From positions 1 to 38,732 of the forward strand of contig CAMVLM010000020.1 in assembly GCA_947168335.1 (NCBI GenBank): a stretch of DNA of 38,732 nucleotides, written 5' to 3'. Below the pieces are notes generated by a model. That model saw only the letters and a list, made by a program, of their open reading frames with translations. It made no database searches and was not told where the DNA came from. How positions within the stretch are numbered: the stretch's first letter is position 1; the number at the start of each line of letters is the position of its first letter. Both the position numbers and the translations under genes were made by a program. Shown in pieces: positions 26,064 through 33,474 of this stretch. Source of the stretch: an uncultured Butyrivibrio sp. (GTDB taxonomy: Bacteria; Bacillota; Clostridia; Lachnospirales; Lachnospiraceae).

Positions 26064-27098
26064 ATGGAAAATGTCTTACATTTGTATTTTCAAAACACCG
26101 ACGAAATCAGGCAACAAGATGGATCCTTTATTGTCAACTTCTTGAGCAATCGGACCGCAGACAGAGATTATTATTCGAAACTATCCGTAGCAACAAGCAT
26201 CCATACCCAGGAAGAGTATCTTTTCTCAAATTACATGGATCAGAATTCTTTCTGTCTCCACACCCCAGCAGAAAGTGCATTCTTCGCGGAAACTTATCTG
26301 CACAAGCACAACTTTTTTGAGCTGATGTACATCATGCGGGGAAGTGCTTCCGTAATGATTGAAGATGAAGAAGTTACCTATACCAAAGGGAATCTATGCT
26401 TAATGAACCGCAACACCATGCACCGCGAGACAGATATGTCCGATGCAGACATCCTGTATATCAGTATTGATCCGTCCTTGATCGTCCAATGGCCGAAGGG
26501 AGTGGTACAGCCTTTTCAATATAAAAGCATTCTCAACCGATTTTTTACCGAAAATCTATCTGAGCGGACCGGAAGCAAGCGTGACTATGTAGATTTTCGG
26601 CTGCTTGGAGAGGATCAGATCCCCAGTATTGCGGAGGAAATCATTGCAGCATATACGAAAAAGCGGATCGGTTATCAATTTGATATCTATTCGTCATTGC
26701 TTCGGCTCTTTGCCGCACTGGAAAATCCAGAACTATATAAAGCAACTTATATATCTTTGGGTTATGGTCGGGAGCTGGTCACGTTGGAAAGAACCAAACA
26801 AATCATTGAAGAACGCCACGGTGTTATACGTAGGGCAGAACTAGCCAGAGAGGTGAACTATTCCTGCGAATATATTTCTCGAATCATCAAAACCCATACC
26901 GGATATACCCTCAAAGCCTATTGCCAGAAAGTACAAATGCAGGAAGCGGCCCGGCTTTTGAAGAGTACCGATTTGCCTGTCAGCAAAATAGCTGCCTCGC
27001 TGGGATATGAGAACCGCACACAATTTTACAAAGTATTTCAGACGGAATATCAAATTGTTCCGACTGAATACAGGAAAGCCATTCGTGTGAAAAAGTAA
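26064..27098 (+). CDS. AraC-family transcriptional regulator
   Basis: 344 residues from ATG 26064, chosen because AGGGGTGA lies upstream; the open frame extends to 25785 but overlaps GH43. N-terminal cupin-type sensor (HKHNFFELMYIMRGSASV, MNRNTMH) and C-terminal double helix-turn-helix (ELAREVNYSCEYISRIIKTH ... VSKIAASLGYENRTQFYKVF). Likely an activator of the divergent GH43-SGNH-NodB-GH2 operon in response to a sugar. Confidence 0.9.
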   Translation: MENVLHLYFQNTDEIRQQDGSFIVNFLSNRTADRDYYSKLSVATSIHTQEEYLFSNYMDQNSFCLHTPAESAFFAETYLHKHNFFELMYIMRGSASVMIEDEEVTYTKGNLCLMNRNTMHRETDMSDADILYISIDPSLIVQWPKGVVQPFQYKSILNRFFTENLSERTGSKRDYVDFRLLGEDQIPSIAEEIIAAYTKKRIGYQFDIYSSLLRLFAALENPELYKATYISLGYGRELVTLERTKQIIEERHGVIRRAELAREVNYSCEYISRIIKTHTGYTLKAYCQKVQMQEAARLLKSTDLPVSKIAASLGYENRTQFYKVFQTEYQIVPTEYRKAIRVKK

Positions 27099-27118
27099 AA
27101 TGAATCTTTTACAGAGCT

Positions 27119-27146
27119 AGGAGAATCGGTTTATACTGGTTCTCCT
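27119..27146 (+). terminator. Hairpin terminator after the AraC gene
   Basis: AGGAGAA (27119-27125) pairs with TTCTCCT (27140-27146), followed by TATTTAT. The short stem and weak T-run make it a modest candidate. Confidence 0.45.
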
Positions 27147-27157
27147 TATTTATAGGA

Positions 27158-27541
27158 TCAATTCTTTCCGTTTTTCTCAAAAAAGGCTTTCATTTCAAGG
27201 CAGATCTGGTTTGTTATGGGATATTTCTTGTAGATAATAACGGAGATAACACCAAGAATAGCTGGTACCAATCCCATAATTACGATAAACCAGTCCAGCA
27301 TGACAGGAATCTGGGAGACATCACCTGCGAAGCGGTTGCCTTCTTCTACAACATAGCCGATGCCCGTTAGAACCATTCCAACAATTGCAGCAGAGAAGGC
27401 TGTCTGCAATTTCGTAATGAATCCATCTGTAACTGTCGTCAGTGCGGAACGATCCTTGCCGGTTTTATAAATCCCATAGTCAACAACTTCCATCTGTACA
27501 AAACTCTGAGGAACAAAATCCCTCAACCTATATATCTGCAA
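27158..27541 (-). pseudogene. C-terminal fragment of a GPH-family sugar:cation symporter
   Basis: About 115 residues match the end of glycoside-pentoside-hexuronide transporters: MEVVDYGIYKTGKDRSALTT, then two hydrophobic helices (AAIVGMVLTGIGYVV, WFIVIMGLVPAILGVISVII) and the usual short tail. Nine to ten of the twelve membrane helices are missing and there is no ribosome binding site. It was probably the transporter of the adjacent GH2/GH43 locus, so the operon may now lack its importer. Confidence 0.75.
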
Positions 27542-27899
27542 TTTTCAAGGTTCATCTGAGCCTATTTTTTTTGACCCAGTTTTTTCATAGATCATTTGAC
27601 ACTATCATTTCTGTAGAGTTTGTGCTAAATATATAATAAAAAATTAGGAAGTTCTGGACAATGTCAAAAGGTTACCCTGTTTATATAAAGTGTATCAAAA
27701 TATGCATTTCTGCGTTTTGACAATAGGGTAGCAAGAAAATGTTACATATATTGCTGATATTCGGATAAACGCTATCACGAATCATGCTGTAGGAAAAACA
27801 CAGAAATACAATGATGGTGGCGTGCAGTACGATGCGCCTCTTTGATCACCAGAGCATTATTTCACCTTGTTTTGCTTGCATAATGATCCTCCTTTTGTA
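27542..27899. other. Stretch without an intact gene
   Basis: On the minus strand a strong ribosome binding site (AAAGGAGGATCATT) precedes ATG 27883, but the frame MQAKQGEIMLW stops after 11 codons. The following DNA encodes hydrophobic pieces in shifting frames (IVLHATIIVFLCFSYSM). It looks like a decayed gene behind the MATE fragment. Confidence 0.4.
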
Positions 27900-28044
27900 C
27901 TATTGTGTGGATGTCATTCCAGCCAATTGACGGTACTGCCAAAGGCAGAAACCCACTGCGATCATCACAGCACAAACATCGCTGACGGTATGTGCTGCCG
28001 CAATTCCTGTCAGTCCGAAAAAACAGTGCATGCTCATACTGCGC
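27900..28044 (-). pseudogene. C-terminal fragment of a MATE efflux transporter
   Basis: About 48 codons read HCFFGLTGIAAAHTVSDVC, AVMIAVGFCLWQYRQLAGM, ending in TAG at 27900-27902. This is the last helix region of MATE family pumps in Clostridia. The frame upstream merges into the unrelated fragment at 28034 and beyond. Confidence 0.55.
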
Positions 28045-28318
28045 AGCCCAACTTTTCCAGTTCGCCGACTGCAACACGGATGCTATTGTAATCTCGTTCA
28101 TCTTCGGGAGCAGCCTCATATTTCTTGATTGCCATCCGGATTTTCCGGATGGCATTTTCAATTTCACGGGAGGTTTTCCCTGCCTGCAAAGCAGAATTTC
28201 TGTGCCATGCTTTATTGTACCGAATGCAGGAACCAGCATGATCCTTCGTCCCACAAATCAGCAAGGCTGGGCATTTGATTTCGTATTGCAGGTCTCTTTC
28301 CATAGCAAGCCATAATCA
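28034..28318 (-). pseudogene. Alpha/beta hydrolase fragment fused to an unrelated helical piece
   Basis: The frame opens after a TGA (28316-28318) with LWLAMERDLQYEIKCPALLI and CGTKDHAGSCIRYNKAWHRN, the late strand and Asp-bearing loop (GxKDxAG) of alpha/beta hydrolases. It then switches in frame to a charged helical segment (EIENAIRKIRMAIKKYEAAP ... IRVAVGELEKLGC) that does not belong to that fold. Neither part is complete. It is followed out of frame by the MATE fragment. Confidence 0.6.
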
Positions 28319-28405
28319 TTCTCCTTTTTCTCTTAACTCGTTTTCCATATAGTTCATCAGAATAGTCATATCAACCAATACACCCTTTCTGTGATAATCC
28401 GCGGG
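28316..28405 (-). pseudogene. Short C-terminal remnant, unrecognised
   Basis: In the same frame as the hydrolase fragment, and ending at the shared TGA, 29 codons read PADYHRKGVLVDMTILMNYM, ENELREKGE. An upstream TGA bounds it and there is no start. No family recognised. Confidence 0.35.
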
Positions 28406-28486
28406 TCAATCACTATAACCCCAGTAATGAAATGGAGCCTGATGGAATATTCAATTCTTGAAAACTATGCAGCCAAAACAGGCCAC

Positions 28487-29590
28487 TTACAAGATGAAAA
28501 TCTTATCTTCAATGTTGTGAATGACTTCCTTCTTTTTCTCCTCTGTGCAGTCGGCGTAGATGTCCAATGTGGTCTGAATATCTTTATGCCCCATGATGGT
28601 CTGGATGACCTTCACATTGGTCTCGGTCTCACACAGTCTCGTGCAGAAGGTATGTCTTAAATGATGCGCCGAAATTCTGGGAAGGATCAGAGCATTTCTC
28701 CCCTCTTTTCTGGCATTTGCTTTCTCTTCTTCATTATAGTCATCTATAAGAGAATGGATCGCCCTGTTTACTTCTACCGGTAATGTGACTGTACCATTTG
28801 AGCTGGCAAAAACAAATCCTGAATAGCCTTCCACCTCCTGCGTACAGAATCCTGTAAGCTGCTGAAGCTGATACTCTTCGAGGAATGCGTCATACACCTG
28901 CTGGATCATGGGGACTGTTCTGCATCCTGCCTTGGTCTTGGGAGTGTTAATGTGGAGTGTTCCACCTTCCTCATCCACTCTGCGATGGACCAGGTTGTGG
29001 TTTACATCGATGGTACGATTCTCAAAATCAAGATCTTCCCAACGAAGGCCGAGGCACTCGCCTCCCAGCTTTTCAGCTGCCTCATCCATGAAGTTCTGAT
29101 ATGCAAGGATACCGGCGCCCTGAGCCTGATCTTCTACAGTAGCAACAAAGATAGGCTCATCAGCGACAGGGCCAAGGCCAAGAGCCTGTGCCTGCTCAGC
29201 ACCCATCATATCCGCAAGTACTTCAGACATGCCCTTGATGACCGCAGGTCTTACCTCAGGAGCGATCTCCATGGCGTCATTGTGAAGCTGTTCTGCTGTG
29301 ATACCGTAGTTATCCAGCATCTTGTTTGTCACAAGAATGGAGCCTCTTCCTGCCTCAACAGTATCAAGGACAAAGCGGTAAACAATCGCCATATCCTCCA
29401 TATTCTTATGAGGAACAGTCTCAAGAAGCTGAGCATTTCTTTCCGCGGAAACAACCTCCATGGAAAGCTTCGTCTTCATGACGCTATAATCCTGAATCGC
29501 ATTCTGGTCGAAACCGGGACGATTATCCAGGGCCTCAAGTCTCTCCTGCACGCCCTTGGCGAGTTCTTCTTTGAATGTATCGAAATCCAT
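28487..29590 (-). CDS. In-frame fusion: DUF5688 N-terminus + tyrosine recombinase catalytic domain
   Basis: 367 residues. Residues 1 to ~176 (MDFDTFKEELAKGVQ ... TVPHKNMEDMAIVYRF ... GAGILAYQNFMDEAAEKLGG) are a DUF5688-type protein. From ~178 the sequence is the phage-integrase catalytic domain (ECLGLRWEDLDFENRTIDVN). Lys in NTPKTKAG (218/220), HHLR (His309, Arg312), His335 in MGHKD and the Tyr345 nucleophile in DIYAD are present. The first catalytic Arg (usual TGxRxxE) falls on the junction and is replaced by KLGGE, and the arm-binding and core-binding domains are gone. AAGAGGTGCATGA precedes the ATG. Probably made by deletion between two same-strand genes of a mobile element. Catalysis is unlikely; DNA binding is possible. 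Confidence 0.8.
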   Translation of the reverse strand: MDFDTFKEELAKGVQERLEALDNRPGFDQNAIQDYSVMKTKLSMEVVSAERNAQLLETVPHKNMEDMAIVYRFVLDTVEAGRGSILVTNKMLDNYGITAEQLHNDAMEIAPEVRPAVIKGMSEVLADMMGAEQAQALGLGPVADEPIFVATVEDQAQGAGILAYQNFMDEAAEKLGGECLGLRWEDLDFENRTIDVNHNLVHRRVDEEGGTLHINTPKTKAGCRTVPMIQQVYDAFLEEYQLQQLTGFCTQEVEGYSGFVFASSNGTVTLPVEVNRAIHSLIDDYNEEEKANARKEGRNALILPRISAHHLRHTFCTRLCETETNVKVIQTIMGHKDIQTTLDIYADCTEEKKKEVIHNIEDKIFIL

Positions 29591-29712
29591 TCATGCACCT
29601 CTTTCTGTAATCGAGCCGTTATCAGTTCCCGGCATGAAAAAGCACCAGTCCCACGAATGCACTCTGCACTCATGAGCTGATGCTCACCTCATACCAATAT
29701 TCTCTTGGCCAA
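29591..29712 (-). promoter_or_regulatory. Leader of the DUF5688-integrase fusion gene
   Basis: About 120 bases without a gene between the terminator hairpin and the fusion start. It contains short self-complementary pieces (GAGC/GCTC near 29675-29690) and the fusion's ribosome binding site. No clear promoter hexamers could be assigned. Confidence 0.3.
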
Positions 29713-29754
29713 GAAAAAAACAAGGAAGCATTTGGCTCTTGCCTGCTCCCTTGT
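29713..29754 (-). terminator. Rho-independent terminator downstream of the toxin-antitoxin operon
   Basis: Minus strand: ACAAGGGAGCA (29744-29754) pairs with TGCTTCCTTGT (29720-29730) with one mismatch, followed by a run of seven T. It would end the toxin-antitoxin transcript before the fusion gene. Confidence 0.8.
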
Positions 29755-29789
29755 CCATCATAATAATATCACGCCTAAAAAAGGTCTTC

Positions 29790-29866
29790 CATACTCGAGT
29801 TATACTCAAACTATACTCAATTTATACTCAATCTATACTCATTTTATACTCGATTTATACTACTGT
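29790..29866. repeat. Seven tandem copies of an 11-bp repeat
   Basis: With an exact 11-base period: CATACTCGAGT (29790), TATACTCAAAC (29801), TATACTCAATT (29812), TATACTCAATC (29823), TATACTCATTT (29834), TATACTCGATT (29845), TATACTACTGT (29856). The TATACTC core is constant (first copy CATACTC, last TATACTA) and the last four bases vary. One copy per helical turn puts every core on the same face. It lies between the toxin stop (29884) and the terminator. Confidence 0.85.
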
Positions 29867-29883
29867 AATTGCGAGATAACTCT

Positions 29884-30267
29884 TTATTCCTGTACAGACT
29901 CTCCAGTAGATGAAAGAGTTATCTTCTTATAAGCATTAGATTTACTATCATTAGGATGCGGTTCCAATCCTATGATAGTTATTTCTCCTTTATCAGGTCC
30001 ATAAACCCAGTATATTCTTCCCGCGCCTGGAGTATGGTTTTCAATATATGACTGCCATACCTTCTGTCCATATCTTTTTGTAAGAGGTTCAATATCATGC
30101 GTTTCCAACCCTGGGTATGTTGGATCCATAGATATTTGCTTTAGTGTTTTTCCAATTTTCTTGTATAGCTGAGTTTCATTTTTAGTTGCTGTCCCAGCTT
30201 GTATCTTTTGTATCAAACCATTCCAGAACGCTTCCATTTCTGGAACTCCCATGCGAATATCAAACAT
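29884..30267 (-). CDS. Type II toxin, RelE/ParE-like
   Basis: 127 residues from ATG 30267 (MFDIRMGVPEMEAF). The open frame reaches TTG 30273 but the ATG fits the family. Helices with LYKKIGKTLKQISMDPTYPG precede a basic beta-sheet (RYGQKVWQSYIENHTPGAGR, IYWVYGPDKGEITIIGLEPH), typical of the large RelE/ParE-like group paired with a small DNA-binding antitoxin. The toxin should act on translation or gyrase; the sequence does not decide which. It starts three bases after the antitoxin stop and has no clear ribosome binding site, so translation is probably coupled. Confidence 0.8.
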   Translation of the reverse strand: MFDIRMGVPEMEAFWNGLIQKIQAGTATKNETQLYKKIGKTLKQISMDPTYPGLETHDIEPLTKRYGQKVWQSYIENHTPGAGRIYWVYGPDKGEITIIGLEPHPNDSKSNAYKKITLSSTGESVQE

Positions 30268-30269
30268 TA

Positions 30270-30518
30270 TCAATCATCGAACTCCGACAGATCAATCTTC
30301 TCGGAGACTTTCCCCTCCTTAAGATTTTCCATTGCGGAATCCATCATTTTGAGCGTATTAGCCGACACCTGAAATGGTGCTGTTAACTCTCTTGGCTCAA
30401 GTACTATTCTTCCATCATCATATTCCTCAACATGGAAGTACTCAAATATAGTGTTCCTCAAAGTGATTCTCTTTTTGGAATCTATTTTTGCGTCGTATGA
30501 CTTTAATGCAGTTGCCAT
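30270..30518 (-). CDS. Antitoxin (AbrB/Phd-like) of the RelE/ParE-like toxin
   Basis: 82 residues from ATG 30518, which follows GGAGGTGATATT; the open frame to 30578 has no such support. The N-terminal half (KIDSKKRITLRNTIFEYFHV, DGRIVLEPREL) looks like the swapped-hairpin DNA-binding domain. The acidic C-terminus (EGKVSEKIDLSEFDD) would wrap the toxin. It lies directly behind a promoter with a perfect palindrome, as expected for autoregulation. Confidence 0.8.
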   Translation of the reverse strand: MATALKSYDAKIDSKKRITLRNTIFEYFHVEEYDDGRIVLEPRELTAPFQVSANTLKMMDSAMENLKEGKVSEKIDLSEFDD

Positions 30519-30530
30519 AATATCACCTCC

Positions 30531-30585
30531 GTGGGATTGTGGGATATCCCACCTAAATAGTACACCATTTTCCCACAAAAATCAA
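30531..30585 (-). promoter_or_regulatory. Promoter and operator of the toxin-antitoxin operon
   Basis: Minus strand: -35 TTGATT (30580-30585), 17-bp spacer, -10 TACTAT (30557-30562). A perfect palindrome, GTGGGATATCCCAC (30539-30552), lies just downstream. Extra half-sites occur at 30531-30536 (GTGGGA) and inside the spacer (TCCCAC, 30571-30576). This is the usual layout for cooperative repression by an antitoxin-toxin complex. Confidence 0.75.
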
Positions 30586-30640
30586 TATGCAACGAACATT
30601 TATCATACGCCCGCAGTACATTTAATTTAAAAGATAATTT

Positions 30641-31021
30641 TTATATGTTGGAGCAGAATTCAATAATTTCATTCTTTCTCGGTTCAACATCCGTCTTATA
30701 TTCGACAGACGTCAGTCCCAAGTGGCCCATACACTCTATTTCAAGATGTCCATAGAAGTGTTCTATGCTACTGATGATTCTTTCGCATTCCGGCATGTTC
30801 GGACCAGTTCGAAGAGCTATAGCATATCCTTTCTTGCCTGGCTTGATAGTTGCATGCGGTTCATGAGTATTACACCATGGAGTGCATCGATCAATAAATG
30901 CTTTGAACTGCCCGGGTATGTCTGCCCAATACGAAGGAGAAACTGATACCACGATGTCTGCTTTATCGTATTCATCCATAATTTTCTGAATATCATGGCT
31001 TAACAAATGCTCCTCGCTCAT
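30641..31021 (-). CDS. NADPH-dependent FMN reductase-like protein, N-terminally shortened
   Basis: 126 residues matching the second half of flavodoxin-like reductases: ADIVVSVSPSYWADIPGQFK AFIDR, then a PGKKGYAIALRTG strand. The normal first ~60 residues with the FMN phosphate loop (GSPRxxGNT) are absent. Nevertheless the gene has an ATG overlapping the preceding stop as TAATG and an AAGGA site. It is a truncated but still translatable piece; flavin binding is doubtful. Last gene of the minus-strand block. Confidence 0.65.
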   Translation of the reverse strand: MSEEHLLSHDIQKIMDEYDKADIVVSVSPSYWADIPGQFKAFIDRCTPWCNTHEPHATIKPGKKGYAIALRTGPNMPECERIISSIEHFYGHLEIECMGHLGLTSVEYKTDVEPRKNEIIEFCSNI

Positions 31022-31422
31022 TATTCCTTCTTTCCTGTTCGTATAAAAGTGATCAGTTCCTCCAAATCATCGAAATCATCATAGTCGCCCATAATTCCCT
31101 CGCGATGATAAACTATTCCTGCCTTTTCATTCTGCTCAAGGCAGTCCAGAAGTTCGTCTAGACCATATCTTCGCGCAAATTCTGCAAAAGCCCTGGGCTT
31201 GATCTTTTCTGCATATAGCCCCTTCCGACATTCCGCTGGCTGACACTCATAACAACCGTTCAGATTCTTATCGATCACACATCTGCGAACCTCACAAAAT
31301 TCAGCATCCGTACACCAGGAAAGATCCTTAAATCCATCCCGTTTACATCCCTTGCAGGTTACATTCTCAGAGCACAAACAACATGCCAGTCCACAACGAG
31401 CAATTCCAAGTTCTCTCTTCAT
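31021..31422 (-). CDS. DUF3795 cysteine-rich protein
   Basis: 133 residues with the family's cysteine pattern: CGLACCLCSENVTCKGCKRD, then CEVRRCVIDKNLNGCYEC and C in QPAECRKG. The thirteen-odd cysteines suggest metal or Fe-S binding; function unknown. Its start overlaps the upstream membrane protein gene (ATGA) and its stop overlaps the next start, so the three genes are co-translated. The length is normal for the family. Confidence 0.85.
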   Translation of the reverse strand: MKRELGIARCGLACCLCSENVTCKGCKRDGFKDLSWCTDAEFCEVRRCVIDKNLNGCYECQPAECRKGLYAEKIKPRAFAEFARRYGLDELLDCLEQNEKAGIVYHREGIMGDYDDFDDLEELITFIRTGKKE

Positions 31423-32093
31423 CCAATCCGCTCCTTACTTGTCATATATAAAGCCACAAATGTAATAAATAAGCCTATGCTTTGTTGCCCCATTCCTAAA
31501 AAGCCATTTACAAGCGGTGTCTGAGGCAATATCTTAGAAAGCATCAGCGATAATACCATAATGATAAAAGGATTGATTAAGCACATATATCTGTGTGGAT
31601 ATATGCTTCCCCTTAAGCTCGAGACAAAAAACATAATTACCAAACCTGCATATCCAACAGCAGCCAATGCTCCTACAATAATAAAGGTGTTAAAAACCTC
31701 CATTGAAAGCACCTGTGCATCTTCAATCCCGCCAGGGCTCAATCTGTTAAAGATATATGCAGTTATAGCAAAAACATTATGATAAAGAGTCCCAACAGAT
31801 ACAAATAAAAATGACGACAGTAAGAACGGTTTTGATAGGTTGTCGCCATTGTTCTTCATTCTAAGATATACCGCATACATTCCGGCAAATATCATGATAA
31901 GAGCAACAACACCTAAAAATCCCGCAACAGCAAATCTTGCCGGATCCACTTCTGCCCACTCGTATGAGAAACTAATCCCCACAATCTTATTCCCAAAATT
32001 CGGTGTCGGAGTAAAGAATCCCAAAAGATTATCTCCTATAAAACATATGATAGATCCGATTATTGCTATGATATATAGCCCTTTTTCCTTCAT
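31419..32093 (-). CDS. Seven-helix membrane protein (DUF6796-like)
   Basis: 224 residues with about seven hydrophobic helices (for example LYIIAIIGSIICFIGDNLLG at the start and SIGLFITFVALYM at the end). Features such as GDNLLGFFTP and MYHNVFAI-type motifs resemble a family of integral membrane proteins of unknown function in Clostridia. Start MKEKGLYIIA; the stop overlaps DUF3795 by four bases. Confidence 0.7.
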   Translation of the reverse strand: MKEKGLYIIAIIGSIICFIGDNLLGFFTPTPNFGNKIVGISFSYEWAEVDPARFAVAGFLGVVALIMIFAGMYAVYLRMKNNGDNLSKPFLLSSFLFVSVGTLYHNVFAITAYIFNRLSPGGIEDAQVLSMEVFNTFIIVGALAAVGYAGLVIMFFVSSLRGSIYPHRYMCLINPFIIMVLSLMLSKILPQTPLVNGFLGMGQQSIGLFITFVALYMTSKERIG

Positions 32094-32102
32094 CTTAGCC
32101 TC

Positions 32103-32615
32103 TTATCTTCTTGGTATCCATGGAATACATCTGTTAACGTGTTCCTTATACTCCGCATATTCCTTACCATAAAGGTCTAAAAGCCACTTTTCCTCTGTAT
32201 TCTTCAGTACTATTGTCATAATAAGCCAGTCCACAAGTATCATCGGTACAAGCAGCCAGTTATGCCACATGAAGCTCACTCCGATTATGATAAACCAGCA
32301 TCCAGTGTACATAGGATTCCTCACCCAGGAATAAATTCCATCAGTTTTTAGCTTGTTCTCAGTGATACTTTCATCCATATCGGATCTGACTGCTCCTATA
32401 AACCAGATAGCAATTCCAAGAATGATCAAAAGAGTTCCAGCTATCCGAAACAGATAAAACCAGCCCCCTTCAAGAATTCCAACCTTAAATACATATGACG
32501 CCAGAATGATCACAATCGCATTTAAGATTGCAATGCCATAAATAAGATATGGACCCACTCCAAACATTGGGAGTTTCTGACCTTCTTTTACATAATTCTT
32601 TAGCTTAAAGTCCAT
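32103..32615 (-). CDS. Isoprenylcysteine carboxyl methyltransferase / phospholipid methyltransferase family protein
   Basis: 170 residues from ATG 32615 (MDFKLKNYVKEGQ), with GAGG nearby; the open frame to 32654 lacks support. Four to five membrane helices, then the conserved TDGIYSWVRNPMYTG motif and the C-terminal EEKWLLDLYGKEYAEYKEHV box that binds SAM and the lipid headgroup in ICMT/PEMT enzymes. Bacterial members methylate diverse membrane substrates; the specific one is unknown. It lies nine bases before the DUF6796-like gene. Confidence 0.8.
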   Translation of the reverse strand: MDFKLKNYVKEGQKLPMFGVGPYLIYGIAILNAIVIILASYVFKVGILEGGWFYLFRIAGTLLIILGIAIWFIGAVRSDMDESITENKLKTDGIYSWVRNPMYTGCWFIIIGVSFMWHNWLLVPMILVDWLIMTIVLKNTEEKWLLDLYGKEYAEYKEHVNRCIPWIPRR

Positions 32616-32675
32616 TTCTACCTCACAAATCCTTACTTCTAGATTATATCGCACCCTTCAATCAGAATAACATGC

Positions 32676-32717
32676 AAAAAAACAGGTTGATAACATACAC
32701 GCAATCAGCCTGTTTTT
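32676..32717. terminator. Hairpin terminator between GNAT and methyltransferase genes
   Basis: AAAAACAGG-TTGA (32676-32690) pairs with TCAG-CCTGTTTTT (32705-32717), giving A- and T-runs on both sides. It can therefore stop transcription in either direction; on the minus strand it follows the GNAT gene ending at 32735. Confidence 0.75.
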
Positions 32718-32734
32718 ACACAAATTTATCTACT

Positions 32735-33202
32735 TCATAAGTTGTATGCCATGAAATTCCCATTATGTTTAAATCCAAAAGCAGTATATAACTTCACGCC
32801 CATATCTGAGGCGGTGATATGAACCGCTCCACATCCGTAGGACCTGGCTTCTTCAACAACTCTGCCAAGCAGTTCTTTTGCTATACCCATCCTTCTATAG
32901 TCTGGATCTGTGTACATGCTGGACAATAATCCAAGTCTTCCACTGGGGCAGGTAAAATATGGTGGTTTCTCAACAAAAGACATACCACTGGTTCCAACGA
33001 TCTTGTCTCCGTCCATAGCAAGCCATGAAACGAATGTACCATCAGCCATATGCCTGTTATAGAAGTCTTTCAATGCTGATCGTAAATCCACATCTTCCGG
33101 CACAGTTTTTCCTGAAACCGTATATTCCTCAGTAAGTTGGGCAATCCTCATTACGATAAACGTATCCAGTTCGGCATTAGTCAGCTTTTTGTATTCAATC
33201 AT
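32735..33202 (-). CDS. GNAT-family N-acetyltransferase
   Basis: 155 residues, complete GNAT fold. The acetyl-CoA loop is RRMGIAKELL (the Q/RxxGxG/A motif), preceded by LGLLSSMYTDPDY. It ends with VKLYTAFGFKHNGNFMAYNL. The substrate is unknown. The start overlaps the preceding chimera by four bases (ATGA). Confidence 0.85.
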   Translation of the reverse strand: MIEYKKLTNAELDTFIVMRIAQLTEEYTVSGKTVPEDVDLRSALKDFYNRHMADGTFVSWLAMDGDKIVGTSGMSFVEKPPYFTCPSGRLGLLSSMYTDPDYRRMGIAKELLGRVVEEARSYGCGAVHITASDMGVKLYTAFGFKHNGNFMAYNL

Positions 33203-33474
33203 CCTTTATATCCCTCAAATTCTTCGTTTATCAGGTCTTCATTTGCAGCCATAGCTTGAAGAGTTATGGTGAGCAGCTTATCAAGATCCCATCCAAGCTG
33301 CTGTGCTCCACGCTCAATGACTTCTCTTGAGCATCCGGCAGCAAAACCGATACCTTTGCTATGGGCTTTAGGCGAAGTAAAAAGAATATCTAAGTCTCCC
33401 TTGTCTCCATCAACTTTTATGATAACTCCACCAACGGGCTTACCATCGTCCATTATTCGATATGCGTCATGCAA
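33199..33474 (-). pseudogene. GNAT fragment fused to an unrelated helical tail
   Basis: The frame starts at TTG 33474 inside the end of the carbamoyltransferase gene. Residues 1-46 (YRIMDDGKPVGGVIIKVDGD ... SPKAHSKGIGFAA) are the central strands and acetyl-CoA loop of a GNAT. The rest (CSREVIERGAQQLGWDLDKL LTITLQAM ...) is an unrelated alpha-helical C-terminus. Both parts are incomplete and in the same orientation. Probably non-functional. Confidence 0.6.

Noticed and set aside
27862..28254. 130-residue minus-strand frame over the MATE/hydrolase fragments
   Set aside because: Its translation has no family resemblance, while two other frames of the same DNA show clear MATE and alpha/beta hydrolase motifs.
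28487..29590. Active prophage or ICE integrase
   Set aside because: The N-terminal DNA-binding domains and the first catalytic arginine are missing, and no phage or conjugation genes are in the window.
29790..29866. CRISPR array
   Set aside because: Units are 11 bp, contiguous and without spacers; there are no cas genes nearby.
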